DNA of 27,805 bases, taken from IMG/VR virus record IMGVR_UViG_3300025168_000505, positions 1-27,805 of that record. One strand, 5' to 3'. Positions 7,438 to 18,319 of this stretch are shown piece by piece (positions within the stretch are counted from its first letter, which is position 1; each line of letters begins with the position of its first letter). The notes under the pieces are model-generated. The model was not told where the DNA came from. It saw nothing but the letters and a program-made list of their open reading frames with translations, and searched no databases. Made by a program: the position numbers and the translations under genes. This stretch comes from a virus.

Positions 7438-9535
7438 ATTAAGAAATTATCTTAATGATATTCAATCTGGAATGGAAAGTATTAATGATTTATCTTTAGA
7501 AATTGAAGGTCAGTCTGAAACTTTAGTTAAAAACATAGCAAGTTTTTCTGGTATTGGTACAAAGGGCGGTATTATACGTTCTATTGTTACTAGGGCTAGT
7601 ACAGGTACAGGTCTATTTAACGTAACTCAAAGGCTTACTTCCGCTTTACTCCTTATTAGATATATTGATAAATCACAAAAAGATAGATTAGCGGAAGAGA
7701 AAGAATTTAATAAATTAATGGCTAGTAGAGAAAAAACTATGACCAGAATGTATAGAATGGAAAGAGACCATGAAAAAGCCCGTTCAAAACAGTTATCTGT
7801 ATTAGATAAAGAAAGATATTACAACGATGAATCCATAAGAATGAAACTTAAAACAATGTCTATTGATGATGCTATTTTAGAGAGTAGTGAACAATTATTA
7901 GGGGCAACTAAAAAACTTAGAAAGGCGGGAAGAAAGGCATTAGGTGGAAAGGCTCAAAAATTGTTATTGTCAGGTGGTCTTAATACTTTAGGAGTTAGTA
8001 GATTTAAAGGTGGGGCGCAGGGTGCAGGAATTCTAAAAATGGGTGCTAATGAATTAAAAGCGCAACAAAAAAGAGCCAGAGGTATTAGAACAGAAGAAGA
8101 AAGTACGAGAGATGAATATAATGTTTTAAAGGGTGAATTTAATCAAAGAAACATAGTACGGGAAGCAGTACAAGTAAAAAATCCTAGTGTTTTTGCGGGA
8201 TTAGCAGGTTTTGATGAACCTGAATTTATAACGGAAATGCAAGATGTTGATAAAGGGTATAAGATAGAAGGTGCTGAAAGAGAAGCGGCTAAAGAAGATT
8301 TAAAATTTATGAGAGAAGCCATAAGACACATGGAAAAGACTAGGGAAGAAGTAGATGATAATTTAGATAGATTAATAAAAGAGTTTCTAGAAGATAAAAA
8401 AGATATTGAAGAAAAGACAGGTATTAAGGTGGGTTTACAAAGTGAGGCTGATATTGCGGTGTCTGGTGCAACTACTTTGTCTGATGAAGAATACCTTAGA
8501 CAACAACTTGATAATGATTCTTCGGTAATTGGAAGTTTAGAACAATTAACTCTCTTAGGAAGTGCGAGGCTAAAATTAGAACAAACTAGAGATAAGATAA
8601 AAGAGAGAATAGATAAAATTAAAGGCTATTTTGGAGGGGATGATTTTAAGATGTTAAGGTCATTTATGTTTAAAGGTCTATTAGTATTCGGAGGTTTAAT
8701 ATTAGGAATGTCCGCTTTTGTCGCACTAATATTTATTTTATACAAAGCAGGAATAGGTGAATGGTTAGCCAATACAGGAAAACATATAGGTGAACTATTT
8801 GAAAAATATAGTTACTTTTTAGAAATGTTTGTGGATGGTTTTAAATTAATCTTTGGTGGCTTTTGGGATATTTTTACAGGTTTTATTGGAGTAGTCTTTG
8901 GATTACTTTCGGGTGATGGTAATTTAATTTCAGAAAGTTCTGATAAATTCTTTAGGGGATTAGGAAAATTAGGTGAGGGTATTATTAAATTATTAGTAGG
9001 GGGTGTCGTATCAGGTATACAGTTAGTTGGTTTTACTTTATGGGGAATGGCTGAGGCTTTCCTTACAGACATTTTAGGTAAAGCCGAAAGTGTTGGTGGT
9101 ATGGCTGGTGGTGTGTTAGGTGGTGCGGCAGGTGCATATAGTGGTATGAAAGCAGGTGCATTTTTAGGTGCTAGATTAGGACCAAAAGGTGCATTAATTG
9201 GTGGAACAATTGGTTTTATTGCAGGTGCAGTTTCAGGAGGTAACTTGGGTGTAAAAGCAGGTGATAAAATAGCAGGAATGGAAACTGGTGGAGTTACTAG
9301 TTCTAGTGGTACTTTCTTAGTAGGTGAAAGAGGACCAGAATTAGTTTCATTACCTGGAAATAGTAGAGTATACAACAATTCAGATACCTCTAGAATGATG
9401 AGTCCTACAATTAATATTAACGTAACTGGAAGAGTGGGTGCATCAGATACAGAACTTAATGATATTGCCCGTAAGATAGGGCAAAAGATAAATACTCAGA
9501 TGAACAGGTATAATTCAAGCGGATTGAGGGGTTAA
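7421..9535 (+). CDS. Tail tape measure protein
   Basis: This 704-residue protein starts at ATG 7421 inside the end of the chaperone extension. Charged coiled-coil-like segments lie at about 90-130 and 285-335 (KFMREAIRHMEKTREEVDDN). Hydrophobic segments follow at about 418-441, 465-500 and 520-549. A Gly/Ala-rich hydrophobic stretch lies at about 557-613. Near residue 635 comes GERGPELVSLPGNSRVYN, a sequence typical of tape measure C-termini. Tape measure proteins set tail length and pass through the host membrane during DNA entry, which suits the hydrophobic segments. The length predicts a tail of about 100 nm by the usual 0.15 nm per residue rule. Confidence 0.93.
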   Translation: MADIDKLRNYLNDIQSGMESINDLSLEIEGQSETLVKNIASFSGIGTKGGIIRSIVTRASTGTGLFNVTQRLTSALLLIRYIDKSQKDRLAEEKEFNKLMASREKTMTRMYRMERDHEKARSKQLSVLDKERYYNDESIRMKLKTMSIDDAILESSEQLLGATKKLRKAGRKALGGKAQKLLLSGGLNTLGVSRFKGGAQGAGILKMGANELKAQQKRARGIRTEEESTRDEYNVLKGEFNQRNIVREAVQVKNPSVFAGLAGFDEPEFITEMQDVDKGYKIEGAEREAAKEDLKFMREAIRHMEKTREEVDDNLDRLIKEFLEDKKDIEEKTGIKVGLQSEADIAVSGATTLSDEEYLRQQLDNDSSVIGSLEQLTLLGSARLKLEQTRDKIKERIDKIKGYFGGDDFKMLRSFMFKGLLVFGGLILGMSAFVALIFILYKAGIGEWLANTGKHIGELFEKYSYFLEMFVDGFKLIFGGFWDIFTGFIGVVFGLLSGDGNLISESSDKFFRGLGKLGEGIIKLLVGGVVSGIQLVGFTLWGMAEAFLTDILGKAESVGGMAGGVLGGAAGAYSGMKAGAFLGARLGPKGALIGGTIGFIAGAVSGGNLGVKAGDKIAGMETGGVTSSSGTFLVGERGPELVSLPGNSRVYNNSDTSRMMSPTININVTGRVGASDTELNDIARKIGQKINTQMNRYNSSGLRG

Positions 9536-9536
9536 T

Positions 9537-10232
9537 ATGACAAATGCAAATCAGGTATCGAGTAACTTTGGCACAGACGGTTTTGGTTTAGACCACACAG
9601 TATTCTTACAATTTTCAGAAGGTAACAATACTACTGATGGCGCACAATCAAATAGAATAATGTTAAAGGCTGAGAATATATCTATTGACACTTCAAGACA
9701 AGTTCCCCAAATACCCATTCCTTTTTCTGGAACTATTACTGGTGAATCCACTTCTCTAAGTATTGATATGGGTATCGCTAGTAAAAGAATTACAATTCAA
9801 GGGATTATTACAGACCAATATATTAAAAAGAATTTTGCCGACGATACAGTAGTAACAGTTAATCTTACTGCCCACGAAGTCGCTCAATTAATGCACTCAG
9901 CAGTAGATTCTTCTGCATTTCAACAACAACAAAACTTTTCTCGTCTATTTGTTCTATATCCTTCTAGAGTTGGGGATGATTATACTTATAGGTCTGGAAT
10001 AGATGCCAATACAGCACAAGACCTATGCCCTTTAATTCCATTTGATTATAAATCTAGGGCTAAAGATGCTTCACCTGCTCAAATAGGTTCATTTGCAGAT
10101 TCAACAGATGGGGGAGATAATTACAGGGGTATTACTGGAGTAGTAGAAAGTTTTGGTACTACAATAACTCCAGGCCAACCCTTTGTAAGTTTTAATCTCT
10201 CATTCACACAATCCTTCGTATTTACAGGTTGA
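9537..10232 (+). CDS. Beta-rich tail protein after the tape measure (possible distal tail protein)
   Basis: This 231-residue protein starts at ATG 9537 with GAGGGG upstream, one base after the tape measure stop. The gene following the tape measure in siphoviruses usually encodes a distal tail protein. The sequence is mostly beta strands (SKRITIQGIITDQYI, VTGRV-like and FVSFNLSFTQSFVFTG). Its N-terminal GLDHTVFLQFSEG and an internal ITIDG-like pattern suit a baseplate or Dit-like role. I do not recognise a family by sequence; the assignment is positional. Confidence 0.6.
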   Translation: MTNANQVSSNFGTDGFGLDHTVFLQFSEGNNTTDGAQSNRIMLKAENISIDTSRQVPQIPIPFSGTITGESTSLSIDMGIASKRITIQGIITDQYIKKNFADDTVVTVNLTAHEVAQLMHSAVDSSAFQQQQNFSRLFVLYPSRVGDDYTYRSGIDANTAQDLCPLIPFDYKSRAKDASPAQIGSFADSTDGGDNYRGITGVVESFGTTITPGQPFVSFNLSFTQSFVFTG

Positions 10233-10237
10233 TTATT

Positions 10238-11272
10238 ATGGTATACACAGTATTCTCTAAAGATAGAAAGTCCTTGCAGTTTCCAGTTATGTGTGATGGG
10301 TATATTACAATACCTAGACATTCTGGTAACACACCTAGTCAAGAAATAGGATTGTGGTCGCATTCTGGTGGTTTATCTTTTGAGGCAGTTATTACTCCCT
10401 ACGATATAAATGGTAATCCAGATAACTTTAATGCCACACAAAAATCTCTTTCTAGAGACACTCAAGGGGAGGCTTATTTACCAGAAGCAAATAGAAAAGA
10501 CCACGAAATGGTTTTATTTTACAATACAAATTTAAAAATAAGTTTAGATATGGTTGATAATTATACTAATCCTTATTTACCCGCTAGTTATAAACTAAAG
10601 GTTGATATGAAAATTGGACTCACAACAACATCTTTATCTTCTGAAACTATTATAGCACCTACTTCTATTGATGAATCTTCTCTTATCCCCACCTCTTATC
10701 TTTATAATAATCACACCGCCTATGCTAAAGACTCATTAAGAGATGTTTCAGCCCACAATGTTGCCGCAAATACAATAACCCTAAACGGAACACCAAGTAT
10801 AGGTGCTGGATATACTGTTTATAAAGATGATGGTACTAGTTTAGGTACAATTACATCAGTTTCTGGTAATGTATTAACAACGGATGGATTTACTAGTTCA
10901 CTTTCAAATGGTATTGATATTTTTCACTCCTTACCACAAGAGCCACTTTATGCTAATAGTACACACCATATTGCCTTTTCTTATTCTCCTCAAGGGTTAA
11001 TGCAATTATTCTATAATGGTAAATTAGTGGGAAGCACTACTCATGGGGTTGGTGGTAATTTTTCCATTGATACTTCGGATTGTTATATTGGGCAAAACCC
11101 AACTGCAAGTGGATATTCAGATAGAAGAAAAACACAATTTATGGGCGAACTACATGAAATAAGTATATTGGGAATTTCAAAAACCCAATTCAGAAGTACA
11201 AATACTCTATACCCATTATTTAAAGAAATATTATTATATATGGATTTTGAGGAGGCTAATTTAAATGGCTGA
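10238..11272 (+). CDS. LamG/concanavalin-like protein with inserted beta module
   Basis: The ATG at 10238 (MVYTVFSKDRK) is preferred over a TTG at 10229; AGG lies about ten bases upstream. The product has 344 residues. The N-terminal part (GLWSHSGGLSFEAVITPYDI) and the C-terminal part (HHIAFSYSPQGLMQLFYNGK, then the final GELHEISILG) match the two halves of a LamG-like jelly roll, a common sugar-binding fold in virus tail proteins. Between them, about residues 160-235, is a small beta module (YTVYKDDGTSLGTITSVSGN) that also recurs in style in the next protein. The role is probably tail tip or receptor binding. The end overlaps the start of the hub-like gene by eight bases. Confidence 0.68.
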   Translation: MVYTVFSKDRKSLQFPVMCDGYITIPRHSGNTPSQEIGLWSHSGGLSFEAVITPYDINGNPDNFNATQKSLSRDTQGEAYLPEANRKDHEMVLFYNTNLKISLDMVDNYTNPYLPASYKLKVDMKIGLTTTSLSSETIIAPTSIDESSLIPTSYLYNNHTAYAKDSLRDVSAHNVAANTITLNGTPSIGAGYTVYKDDGTSLGTITSVSGNVLTTDGFTSSLSNGIDIFHSLPQEPLYANSTHHIAFSYSPQGLMQLFYNGKLVGSTTHGVGGNFSIDTSDCYIGQNPTASGYSDRRKTQFMGELHEISILGISKTQFRSTNTLYPLFKEILLYMDFEEANLNG

Positions 11273-14200
11273 TGAACTTTATGTATTAAATGAGGGAACT
11301 ACTATTCCTACTGACTTTACGGCTACTGTTAGTGCAGGTACATTTAATATTAAAACTGGCGTAAATCCAATTGCAATTAGTAAATCTTCTACTGCTTCTA
11401 CTACATTAGGTATCAATTGTTATGAGGTACATTCAGATGATACTTCTAGTATGGGAAGCGGTACAGTTACTAGTAGTAAATTAAATAGGTTATTTCCCGT
11501 TAGCACTACTGTTGCTGATTATGCTGATAACATTATTGAAAATCACGGATATAGAGTTACAATAGATACTGGAAATGCTAGTGGTTTAACATTGGCTGAT
11601 ACTAAAGATTACTTTGTTGTAATTTATGCCGATAACGTAAAGAAACATCATGTGGCTAAGATAGAAGAACAAACTCAATACGATGGTAATAATTACCACT
11701 TTGAATTTACACCTAGATTAAAAGAAAATATCACAGCAGGTACTAAGGTGGCTATTTATCAAGGTCCAGATAAAACTGATAATATTGTAGCAGTTGGATA
11801 TGGGCTGTTAAATGATGTGGATGTATCAGATACAGTTACCACTTCTACTAGTCCTGATAACATAAGAGTAAGTAGCACGAATATTTCTTCTAGTTTATCA
11901 GTAGGAGATACTATAATTTCTTCTGATTTTGCTGGGGGAACAACAATTACAGCGATAGACGGTAGAGATATAACGCCTAGTACATCCCCCACCACATCGG
12001 CTAGCGGTAGAAGTATTGTATTCGCTAGAGAAGAAAGACATGATAAGTATGTAGAAATTAGTAGACCTACGTTCTACTTTTATTCAGATGATAAATTAGA
12101 CCATGATAGAAAATATACGTTATTGAAAACATCTACTAACTTTTCAGGAACTAAAAAGTCTGTATTTAAAACAGCACCTATAAGTTCAGACATGATTATT
12201 GACAAGGGGTTCTTTACTCATCATGGAGACCTAACGGATAATAATAGAGCAAATGATAATCTATCCACTCCTAGATTTATAAATGCGTATAATGCACAAG
12301 GTTCTACATACACATTTGACGAAACTACATGGGCAAGTTCATCTAGAAATATTTATAGTTCTGATGGTGGATTGTCCACTTATATCACATTCATTGATTC
12401 ACCTACTAAAAATCAAATTCATTCTAGTCCTTATTACGTTAATGTAAATAAAACTGTTACAAATAAAGGTAATTTGGCAGAAATTAAATTCTTTGATACT
12501 GAAAAAATATTAGATAAAAAAATTAATTCTTATGAACAATTTAGAGTAAAACAATTAATTGCAGAAAAAAATCTAGACAGTACCGCAAATAATCCATTAC
12601 CTGGAACTTGCAGTAAAACGACTAGTAATACATTTACTGTTTCTGGTCTCGTAGGTGGGGAAGATTGGCGCAAAGTAATGTTTGACGGAAGTAGTGCATA
12701 TGAACCTGTATTTATTGGTACATATTATTATACTATTACTGGAATAACTGCACCGTCAGCAGGGTCTCAAGTAGTTACAATTGGTAATAAAAGGTTGATA
12801 ACTTCAAATGCCTTTGCGGGTTCAGCAGTTTTAGAAGCCATGTCTAGTGCAATTGCATATAGAAAAACATGGAGTCCAGTATCGCAAACCTATATAGCGG
12901 GACATCAAATTGATACTCAAATATCCTATGCTGATGCTATAACCAGAAACGGTAATACTGTAACTTCTGCTGATTCGGATGTTAATGGTGTTGAGTATTT
13001 ATTAGAAAATGCCGATAATGAAGTATTTTTAGAAGTAGAAAAGGGCGATAAAGATACTGGCTATACTAAACTAACCTCTAGACCTGCATCCAATTTTTTC
13101 GCTAGTAAATATTTAAACGATTCTATTAGTGGTAAATTGTTGATAAATAATTCCATATTTGACGGGTTTGTTGAAAGTAGAATTGCAGATGTTAAACAGG
13201 CTTTCAAGTATGAAATTGTGGGAAGAGATTCCATTAATAAACTTTTAAATACTAACCTAGATAAAAACTACGTTCATAGTCAGGAATTTGTTTACACTAC
13301 TTTTAGTCCATACGTTGGGGATAACACTAGTAACACAGAATTAGAAAGTGTTCCCTTAGTGGTTAGTAGTATATCTGGAAAAGTAATAACCACCATTCAA
13401 AACCCCACTACTAGATTATCTTACGGAGATACTATTGCTTTTGAATTGAATGACGATAGATATGTAGTTCTAGGTGTAGTAGAGTCTACTACCAGTAGCC
13501 CTAATACTGTAACTTTGATGAAAGATTGTTATATAAGTGATTTAACTAATAAAGGTTCTACAACATTAGGTATTAACTCAATATATAGAATAAGAAAATC
13601 AATTATACCTAGTAAAAATTTAGAAACTACACCTAGAATTACTAACAGGGCTACTAGTTTAGCAGGAACCTTAGATAAAGGAATAGTGTTTGGAAGTGGG
13701 AGGGAATTTTCCTCTACTGGTGATACTAATTTGTTAATACAAACTAAGGAAACTAATGTAGAGAATGGATATAATATTGATGATTTATTAACACCTATTG
13801 TTAATAGCGATGGTGAATATTTAGACTTCCCGTTAGGATTTAAAACTACTTTAAACATACCCGCCTCTACACCAGAAATGGAAATTATTTCCTCGCTAAA
13901 TAACCCAAACGGTACGGTAAGTTACGAATTAGGTTATGTTTCTCCAATTGTTTTGGGTATGGTTACTAGAAATACTAACGATTTCTTTATTGATTCTTAC
14001 CCTAATATTAGAACGCAACCTATTAGATTAATTAACGGTCAGGGATTACCTGATGGGGGTTTTTTACATTTACTGAGTAGTTATAAAAATTCTGATAATA
14101 GCCCTAAGACATTTAATAATATATTTTCAGATGACCCTGCATATGGTTCTACTGTTAAATCACAATACGCTTTTAGATATAATCAACCTATATTTAGATA

Positions 14201-17200
14201 CGCTAATATGGTTAAAACACCTGAGCAGTTAATTTTACAACCTTATTCACATAAGTATCATAAGGGCAGTTCTAGTAGGTTTGAATCAAATGAATACACT
14301 TCTAGTAATTATTCTAGAAACGATTACTATGAAAATACTAAGAATATTAACTTTTATTTATCTTCATATAAAATAACTAAACAAAATATAGATTATGATA
14401 AAGATAATTCATCCGATTGGCTAAAGGGTTATCCAAAGGAACAAACTGGTATATACCCCCCTTTAGGGTCTAGATTTTTTGATATAGATAGAGTACCTAC
14501 ATGGTATTATAATTCTGGTTCTTTTTTTGGTAATAGATTTACGTCATCTGGTTTTAATAACCTAAGTCAATTTGTGGGTAAATTAGAATTACACGACCCT
14601 AGCGCACTTTCTATGCACTTATTTTCATTAGGTGATGTATACCCCGAAAGTAAAACTAATCAAAATAATATATTTTACACAGGAAGAAATTTAGAAGACT
14701 ATTCTATTATATTTAAAAGAAATAAAACTGAAAATAATGAAAATAATAACGAGGGTTATGATAGTTTTACAGACCTAAACTCGCCTCTTAAATTGAATGT
14801 ATCTTCAAGAAAGGATGAAGATTACCATGTAGAACCAATAGCGAGTTCCAACGGTGATAAAGTTAGATTTAATTTAATGAGACTAACTGATGTTACATTA
14901 GATATGTTATTTAATGAAGTAGATTATGAAAATTATAAAGTTGGGGATAATTCAACCGAATTATCAGATGTAGCGTTAGGAGAAACCTCATTAAATGCGG
15001 GTATTAATCCTTTAATTTTAATTAAATCATTCCCACAAGCGGGATTACATAATGTAGACGTAAAGGTTGGTACTGCACATAACGATGCTGATAAATTAAA
15101 TGTAACTTCTACTGATTGGTTTTGGTCAAACCCTATAACTTCATCAGCACCTTATAATTATTATATTTATTATTATGCTGGGATTCTCAATGTCCTCACT
15201 TATGTAGGTTTAGTTTCTGCCGCTACTGGAGGGGTTATAACCTTTACTGGCTCAATAGACCAATCAGTAGATGTACAACATACAGTTTTATATGTTCAGA
15301 TACATCACAATACAATTAACACAAGTAGTAAAAATACTAAAATGCTTTTAACTAAGGATTCCACCGTACCTTATTTCCCAGAAACTACTGAGGCCGTAAA
15401 GCATAATTATAATAAAACTGCTATTTTTGCTAACTCAAATTTAAGCCCCGATAATAAAAACCACGCTGATGACACCTTTAACACAACTGAAAGTTATAGT
15501 GCTAGAAGTTATATATTGAAAACGCCCATATTTAAATCTACATTAGGAGATACAGAATTCGTTCATAATAGATTAGCGACTACATTGGCTACTCCAGCAG
15601 AAGCGAGTCATTTTAGAATGAACGTTAATGCTAATGTTTCAGGTAATACAATTACTTTAACAGATGGTGATTCTAAACTTACACAATTTTTCGATACTCA
15701 TATAAAAACAAGAATAGGGGTAAATGCGGCTAATAGTGTTCATACATGGTACGATATCACAGGTTCAACTGGAGCACACCTAGATGCAAGTGATACTAAT
15801 TTATTTACAGTTAGAGCAGGAAACGTTGCTTCTGTTTCAACAGGAACAAAGGTAAATTTTAGAGGAACTATATATACAATTATTAAATTGGCATCCCCTA
15901 CAACATTTAGAGTTAGCCCTAATCATAATAGCACAAATTCAGATTTAACAACTACTATTGAAACAGCAATATACGAAGCAACTGGGTCTAACAGTTTCTT
16001 TATCCAAATATCGGGTTTAACCACAGATACCTACGATAATAGATTATATAAGGTTACTAATGTTACAGATACAGTATTAACTTTAACAGATATGGCTGGT
16101 GGTGCGGCAAATATGACAACGCAAAACGGGGTAGATATTACATTGTTTTCTTTTTACGCTAAAGGAAGTTCTTTAGCAGGGGTGGGTGCAGGTAATCCTG
16201 CGGCATATAACTCCCAATGGGTTCAATCTATTAACGGTGTTGATGAACCCTCCGTATATTCAGTATTTGCTAACAACATTATTCCCCATAGGGCTTTTTA
16301 TGATGGTGAAGATAGATTAGACTACAAGGGATTAGATACAATAGTCGCTAAATTTCACAACGTTCCACAAATGGCATCGAAGGGAGGTTATGCTATGCTT
16401 ACTCCTGAAGTTACAAATATTAGAGGCGCATATTGTTCTGATATATTAAATGTAGGGGAAGAAAAAATTGTAGATTATAGGTTAGGAACTCATTCTGGTA
16501 ACACACAAAGATGGAATAAAGGAGTATTTATAAAATTCAATTCTGCTAGTCAAGGTATATTATCTGAAAATTATTCCTTTGGTTGCGACCAATATTCACA
16601 TAAGATATACGGAGGTGAAATATTTTTCAAACCATATTTAACATATGATTCAAGCGATACTGTTGCTGACACTACTTTAGGAAGTGATGAAAAAATGCTT
16701 AAATATGATATTGTTTCTAATTGGGGTTCAGGTACTAACACATGGATAAATTATTGTAATAATTTAACAGGGTATTATTTTTATAGTGAAGGTGCAAATG
16801 ATAAGGAATTACATAAAATTATTTCTCATGAAATAAATAGAACTGAACCTAATGTATTTAGACATTTGATAAAAATAGATAATACTGGTAATTTAGGTAG
16901 TAATGAAATATTGAGACTAATGAGAATTAATCAAGTGTGTATGTATGATTTTACACCTAACACTATATCTCTAAATAAACCATATATAAAATACACTAAA
17001 GTTTGTGATGCAAACAGAATGCAAAGTGAAGGAAGCGATGCTACTAGATATAGTGCAGAAGATAAAGATACTACTAACGCTGTTAATCAAGATGGACAGG
17101 GTATGGTATTAGACACTACAAGAGAAGGTGTAAAGTCAATGTATGTTTTAATAGACCCTGATGGTAATATTAATACTGATTTCTTAGAAACAAGAAATTT

Positions 17201-18293
17201 GACTGATGCTAACTATGGTGCATTGACGTCTAGTGCAATAAAAATGAGCGCAACAGATGGTGTAAATAAGTTTATAACTTCTGTATCTAAAAAAGGGAGT
17301 GCTATTTTAGAATTTTCAAATATTAAAAAATTACTAGGAACGCCTTCATTTGGTTCTACGTTTACCATCACCGTGAATAAATCTCCAGGTTTTAGACCAG
17401 ATACCGCTTGTATAGGTTCATCATTTAAGATTGTAGATGAGTTAGAAAAGGTTATTGATGATGCCTTTACTATTAATGACATTACTTACACAAAAGACAC
17501 AGAAGCCGATACCTATTTCGGGGCTTTTAACTTTACGGGACAATCGTTATATTCTGCCACTAACAATCTACTATCGTATAAAAATAAAGAAATTCTAGTA
17601 GATGGGGAAGAAATTAAAATTGTAGATAAAGAGGATAGTAAAAAGTATAGAGATATAATCCTATCGTCTAAAGATTCCACTTACAGTATCACATCTATAA
17701 ATAATAACATTTCCCTCTTCGATAACTTTGACGAAGTTATAGTTATTGGAGATGGAGTAAGGGGTATTGCTAGAAACCCCATAGATACCTCTAATTCAAA
17801 CAGAACGGTCAAAAGTAAGGAAATATACGACTACTCTATATTAGACCAGAAACAGGCTAATTTAAAGGCCGTACAATACTTAGATGTATTTAATTCCGCT
17901 AACACTTCTATTGAAATTGAAGTTGCTGATAACGTGCCGTTCTTAAAACCTGGACAAATTATTGAATTAGAATTTTCTGAACAGAATATCCCAAGAGGAG
18001 ATTACTTAGTGATAGAAATAGAAAAAGAATTTGGAAGCCCCACTAAGTTTACACTTTCAGAATATAATAAAGATTTAGCAGGAACTTTCGCTACTCTCAT
18101 GGGTGAGATTAGAAACTTACAAGGTTTCACTAAACAAAAAGTTTATACGACAACGACTATTCCTAGAACTAAGAGAGACAAGGTTAATATCAAATTTGTC
18201 AAGGCTACTGGCACATTGACTTCTAATGTAACCACGACTAGTACAATAGGATTTGGATATACAATAGGATTTGATTCGGAGGTTGGAGTATGA
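11265..18293 (+). CDS. Giant tail hub/baseplate protein
   Basis: This 2342-residue protein takes a quarter of the window. ATG 11265 follows GAGGAGG inside the end of the previous gene. Two regions resemble parts of tail hub (gp27/gp44-like) domains. At about residues 623-666, IFDGFVESRIADVKQAFKYE is followed by EIVGRDSINKLLN. Near the end, from about 2188, YSILDQKQANLKAVQYLDVF is followed by NVPFLKPGQIIELEF. In ordinary hubs these lie a few hundred residues apart; here about 1500 residues of mostly beta, Ser/Thr/Asn-rich sequence lie between them. The protein probably forms the tail tip and may carry host-recognition domains. Hub assignment is by pattern only. The TGA overlaps an ATG of the next gene. 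Confidence 0.7.
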   Translation: MADELYVLNEGTTIPTDFTATVSAGTFNIKTGVNPIAISKSSTASTTLGINCYEVHSDDTSSMGSGTVTSSKLNRLFPVSTTVADYADNIIENHGYRVTIDTGNASGLTLADTKDYFVVIYADNVKKHHVAKIEEQTQYDGNNYHFEFTPRLKENITAGTKVAIYQGPDKTDNIVAVGYGLLNDVDVSDTVTTSTSPDNIRVSSTNISSSLSVGDTIISSDFAGGTTITAIDGRDITPSTSPTTSASGRSIVFAREERHDKYVEISRPTFYFYSDDKLDHDRKYTLLKTSTNFSGTKKSVFKTAPISSDMIIDKGFFTHHGDLTDNNRANDNLSTPRFINAYNAQGSTYTFDETTWASSSRNIYSSDGGLSTYITFIDSPTKNQIHSSPYYVNVNKTVTNKGNLAEIKFFDTEKILDKKINSYEQFRVKQLIAEKNLDSTANNPLPGTCSKTTSNTFTVSGLVGGEDWRKVMFDGSSAYEPVFIGTYYYTITGITAPSAGSQVVTIGNKRLITSNAFAGSAVLEAMSSAIAYRKTWSPVSQTYIAGHQIDTQISYADAITRNGNTVTSADSDVNGVEYLLENADNEVFLEVEKGDKDTGYTKLTSRPASNFFASKYLNDSISGKLLINNSIFDGFVESRIADVKQAFKYEIVGRDSINKLLNTNLDKNYVHSQEFVYTTFSPYVGDNTSNTELESVPLVVSSISGKVITTIQNPTTRLSYGDTIAFELNDDRYVVLGVVESTTSSPNTVTLMKDCYISDLTNKGSTTLGINSIYRIRKSIIPSKNLETTPRITNRATSLAGTLDKGIVFGSGREFSSTGDTNLLIQTKETNVENGYNIDDLLTPIVNSDGEYLDFPLGFKTTLNIPASTPEMEIISSLNNPNGTVSYELGYVSPIVLGMVTRNTNDFFIDSYPNIRTQPIRLINGQGLPDGGFLHLLSSYKNSDNSPKTFNNIFSDDPAYGSTVKSQYAFRYNQPIFRYANMVKTPEQLILQPYSHKYHKGSSSRFESNEYTSSNYSRNDYYENTKNINFYLSSYKITKQNIDYDKDNSSDWLKGYPKEQTGIYPPLGSRFFDIDRVPTWYYNSGSFFGNRFTSSGFNNLSQFVGKLELHDPSALSMHLFSLGDVYPESKTNQNNIFYTGRNLEDYSIIFKRNKTENNENNNEGYDSFTDLNSPLKLNVSSRKDEDYHVEPIASSNGDKVRFNLMRLTDVTLDMLFNEVDYENYKVGDNSTELSDVALGETSLNAGINPLILIKSFPQAGLHNVDVKVGTAHNDADKLNVTSTDWFWSNPITSSAPYNYYIYYYAGILNVLTYVGLVSAATGGVITFTGSIDQSVDVQHTVLYVQIHHNTINTSSKNTKMLLTKDSTVPYFPETTEAVKHNYNKTAIFANSNLSPDNKNHADDTFNTTESYSARSYILKTPIFKSTLGDTEFVHNRLATTLATPAEASHFRMNVNANVSGNTITLTDGDSKLTQFFDTHIKTRIGVNAANSVHTWYDITGSTGAHLDASDTNLFTVRAGNVASVSTGTKVNFRGTIYTIIKLASPTTFRVSPNHNSTNSDLTTTIETAIYEATGSNSFFIQISGLTTDTYDNRLYKVTNVTDTVLTLTDMAGGAANMTTQNGVDITLFSFYAKGSSLAGVGAGNPAAYNSQWVQSINGVDEPSVYSVFANNIIPHRAFYDGEDRLDYKGLDTIVAKFHNVPQMASKGGYAMLTPEVTNIRGAYCSDILNVGEEKIVDYRLGTHSGNTQRWNKGVFIKFNSASQGILSENYSFGCDQYSHKIYGGEIFFKPYLTYDSSDTVADTTLGSDEKMLKYDIVSNWGSGTNTWINYCNNLTGYYFYSEGANDKELHKIISHEINRTEPNVFRHLIKIDNTGNLGSNEILRLMRINQVCMYDFTPNTISLNKPYIKYTKVCDANRMQSEGSDATRYSAEDKDTTNAVNQDGQGMVLDTTREGVKSMYVLIDPDGNINTDFLETRNLTDANYGALTSSAIKMSATDGVNKFITSVSKKGSAILEFSNIKKLLGTPSFGSTFTITVNKSPGFRPDTACIGSSFKIVDELEKVIDDAFTINDITYTKDTEADTYFGAFNFTGQSLYSATNNLLSYKNKEILVDGEEIKIVDKEDSKKYRDIILSSKDSTYSITSINNNISLFDNFDEVIVIGDGVRGIARNPIDTSNSNRTVKSKEIYDYSILDQKQANLKAVQYLDVFNSANTSIEIEVADNVPFLKPGQIIELEFSEQNIPRGDYLVIEIEKEFGSPTKFTLSEYNKDLAGTFATLMGEIRNLQGFTKQKVYTTTTIPRTKRDKVNIKFVKATGTLTSNVTTTSTIGFGYTIGFDSEVGV

Positions 18294-18319
18294 TAACAAG
18301 AGAAGGGAGGGTAAAGATA

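Noticed and set aside
8812-9378. 188-residue Pro-rich ORF on the minus strand
   Set aside because: It lies antisense to the tape measure gene; the Pro-rich composition is what Gly-rich codons give when read backwards.
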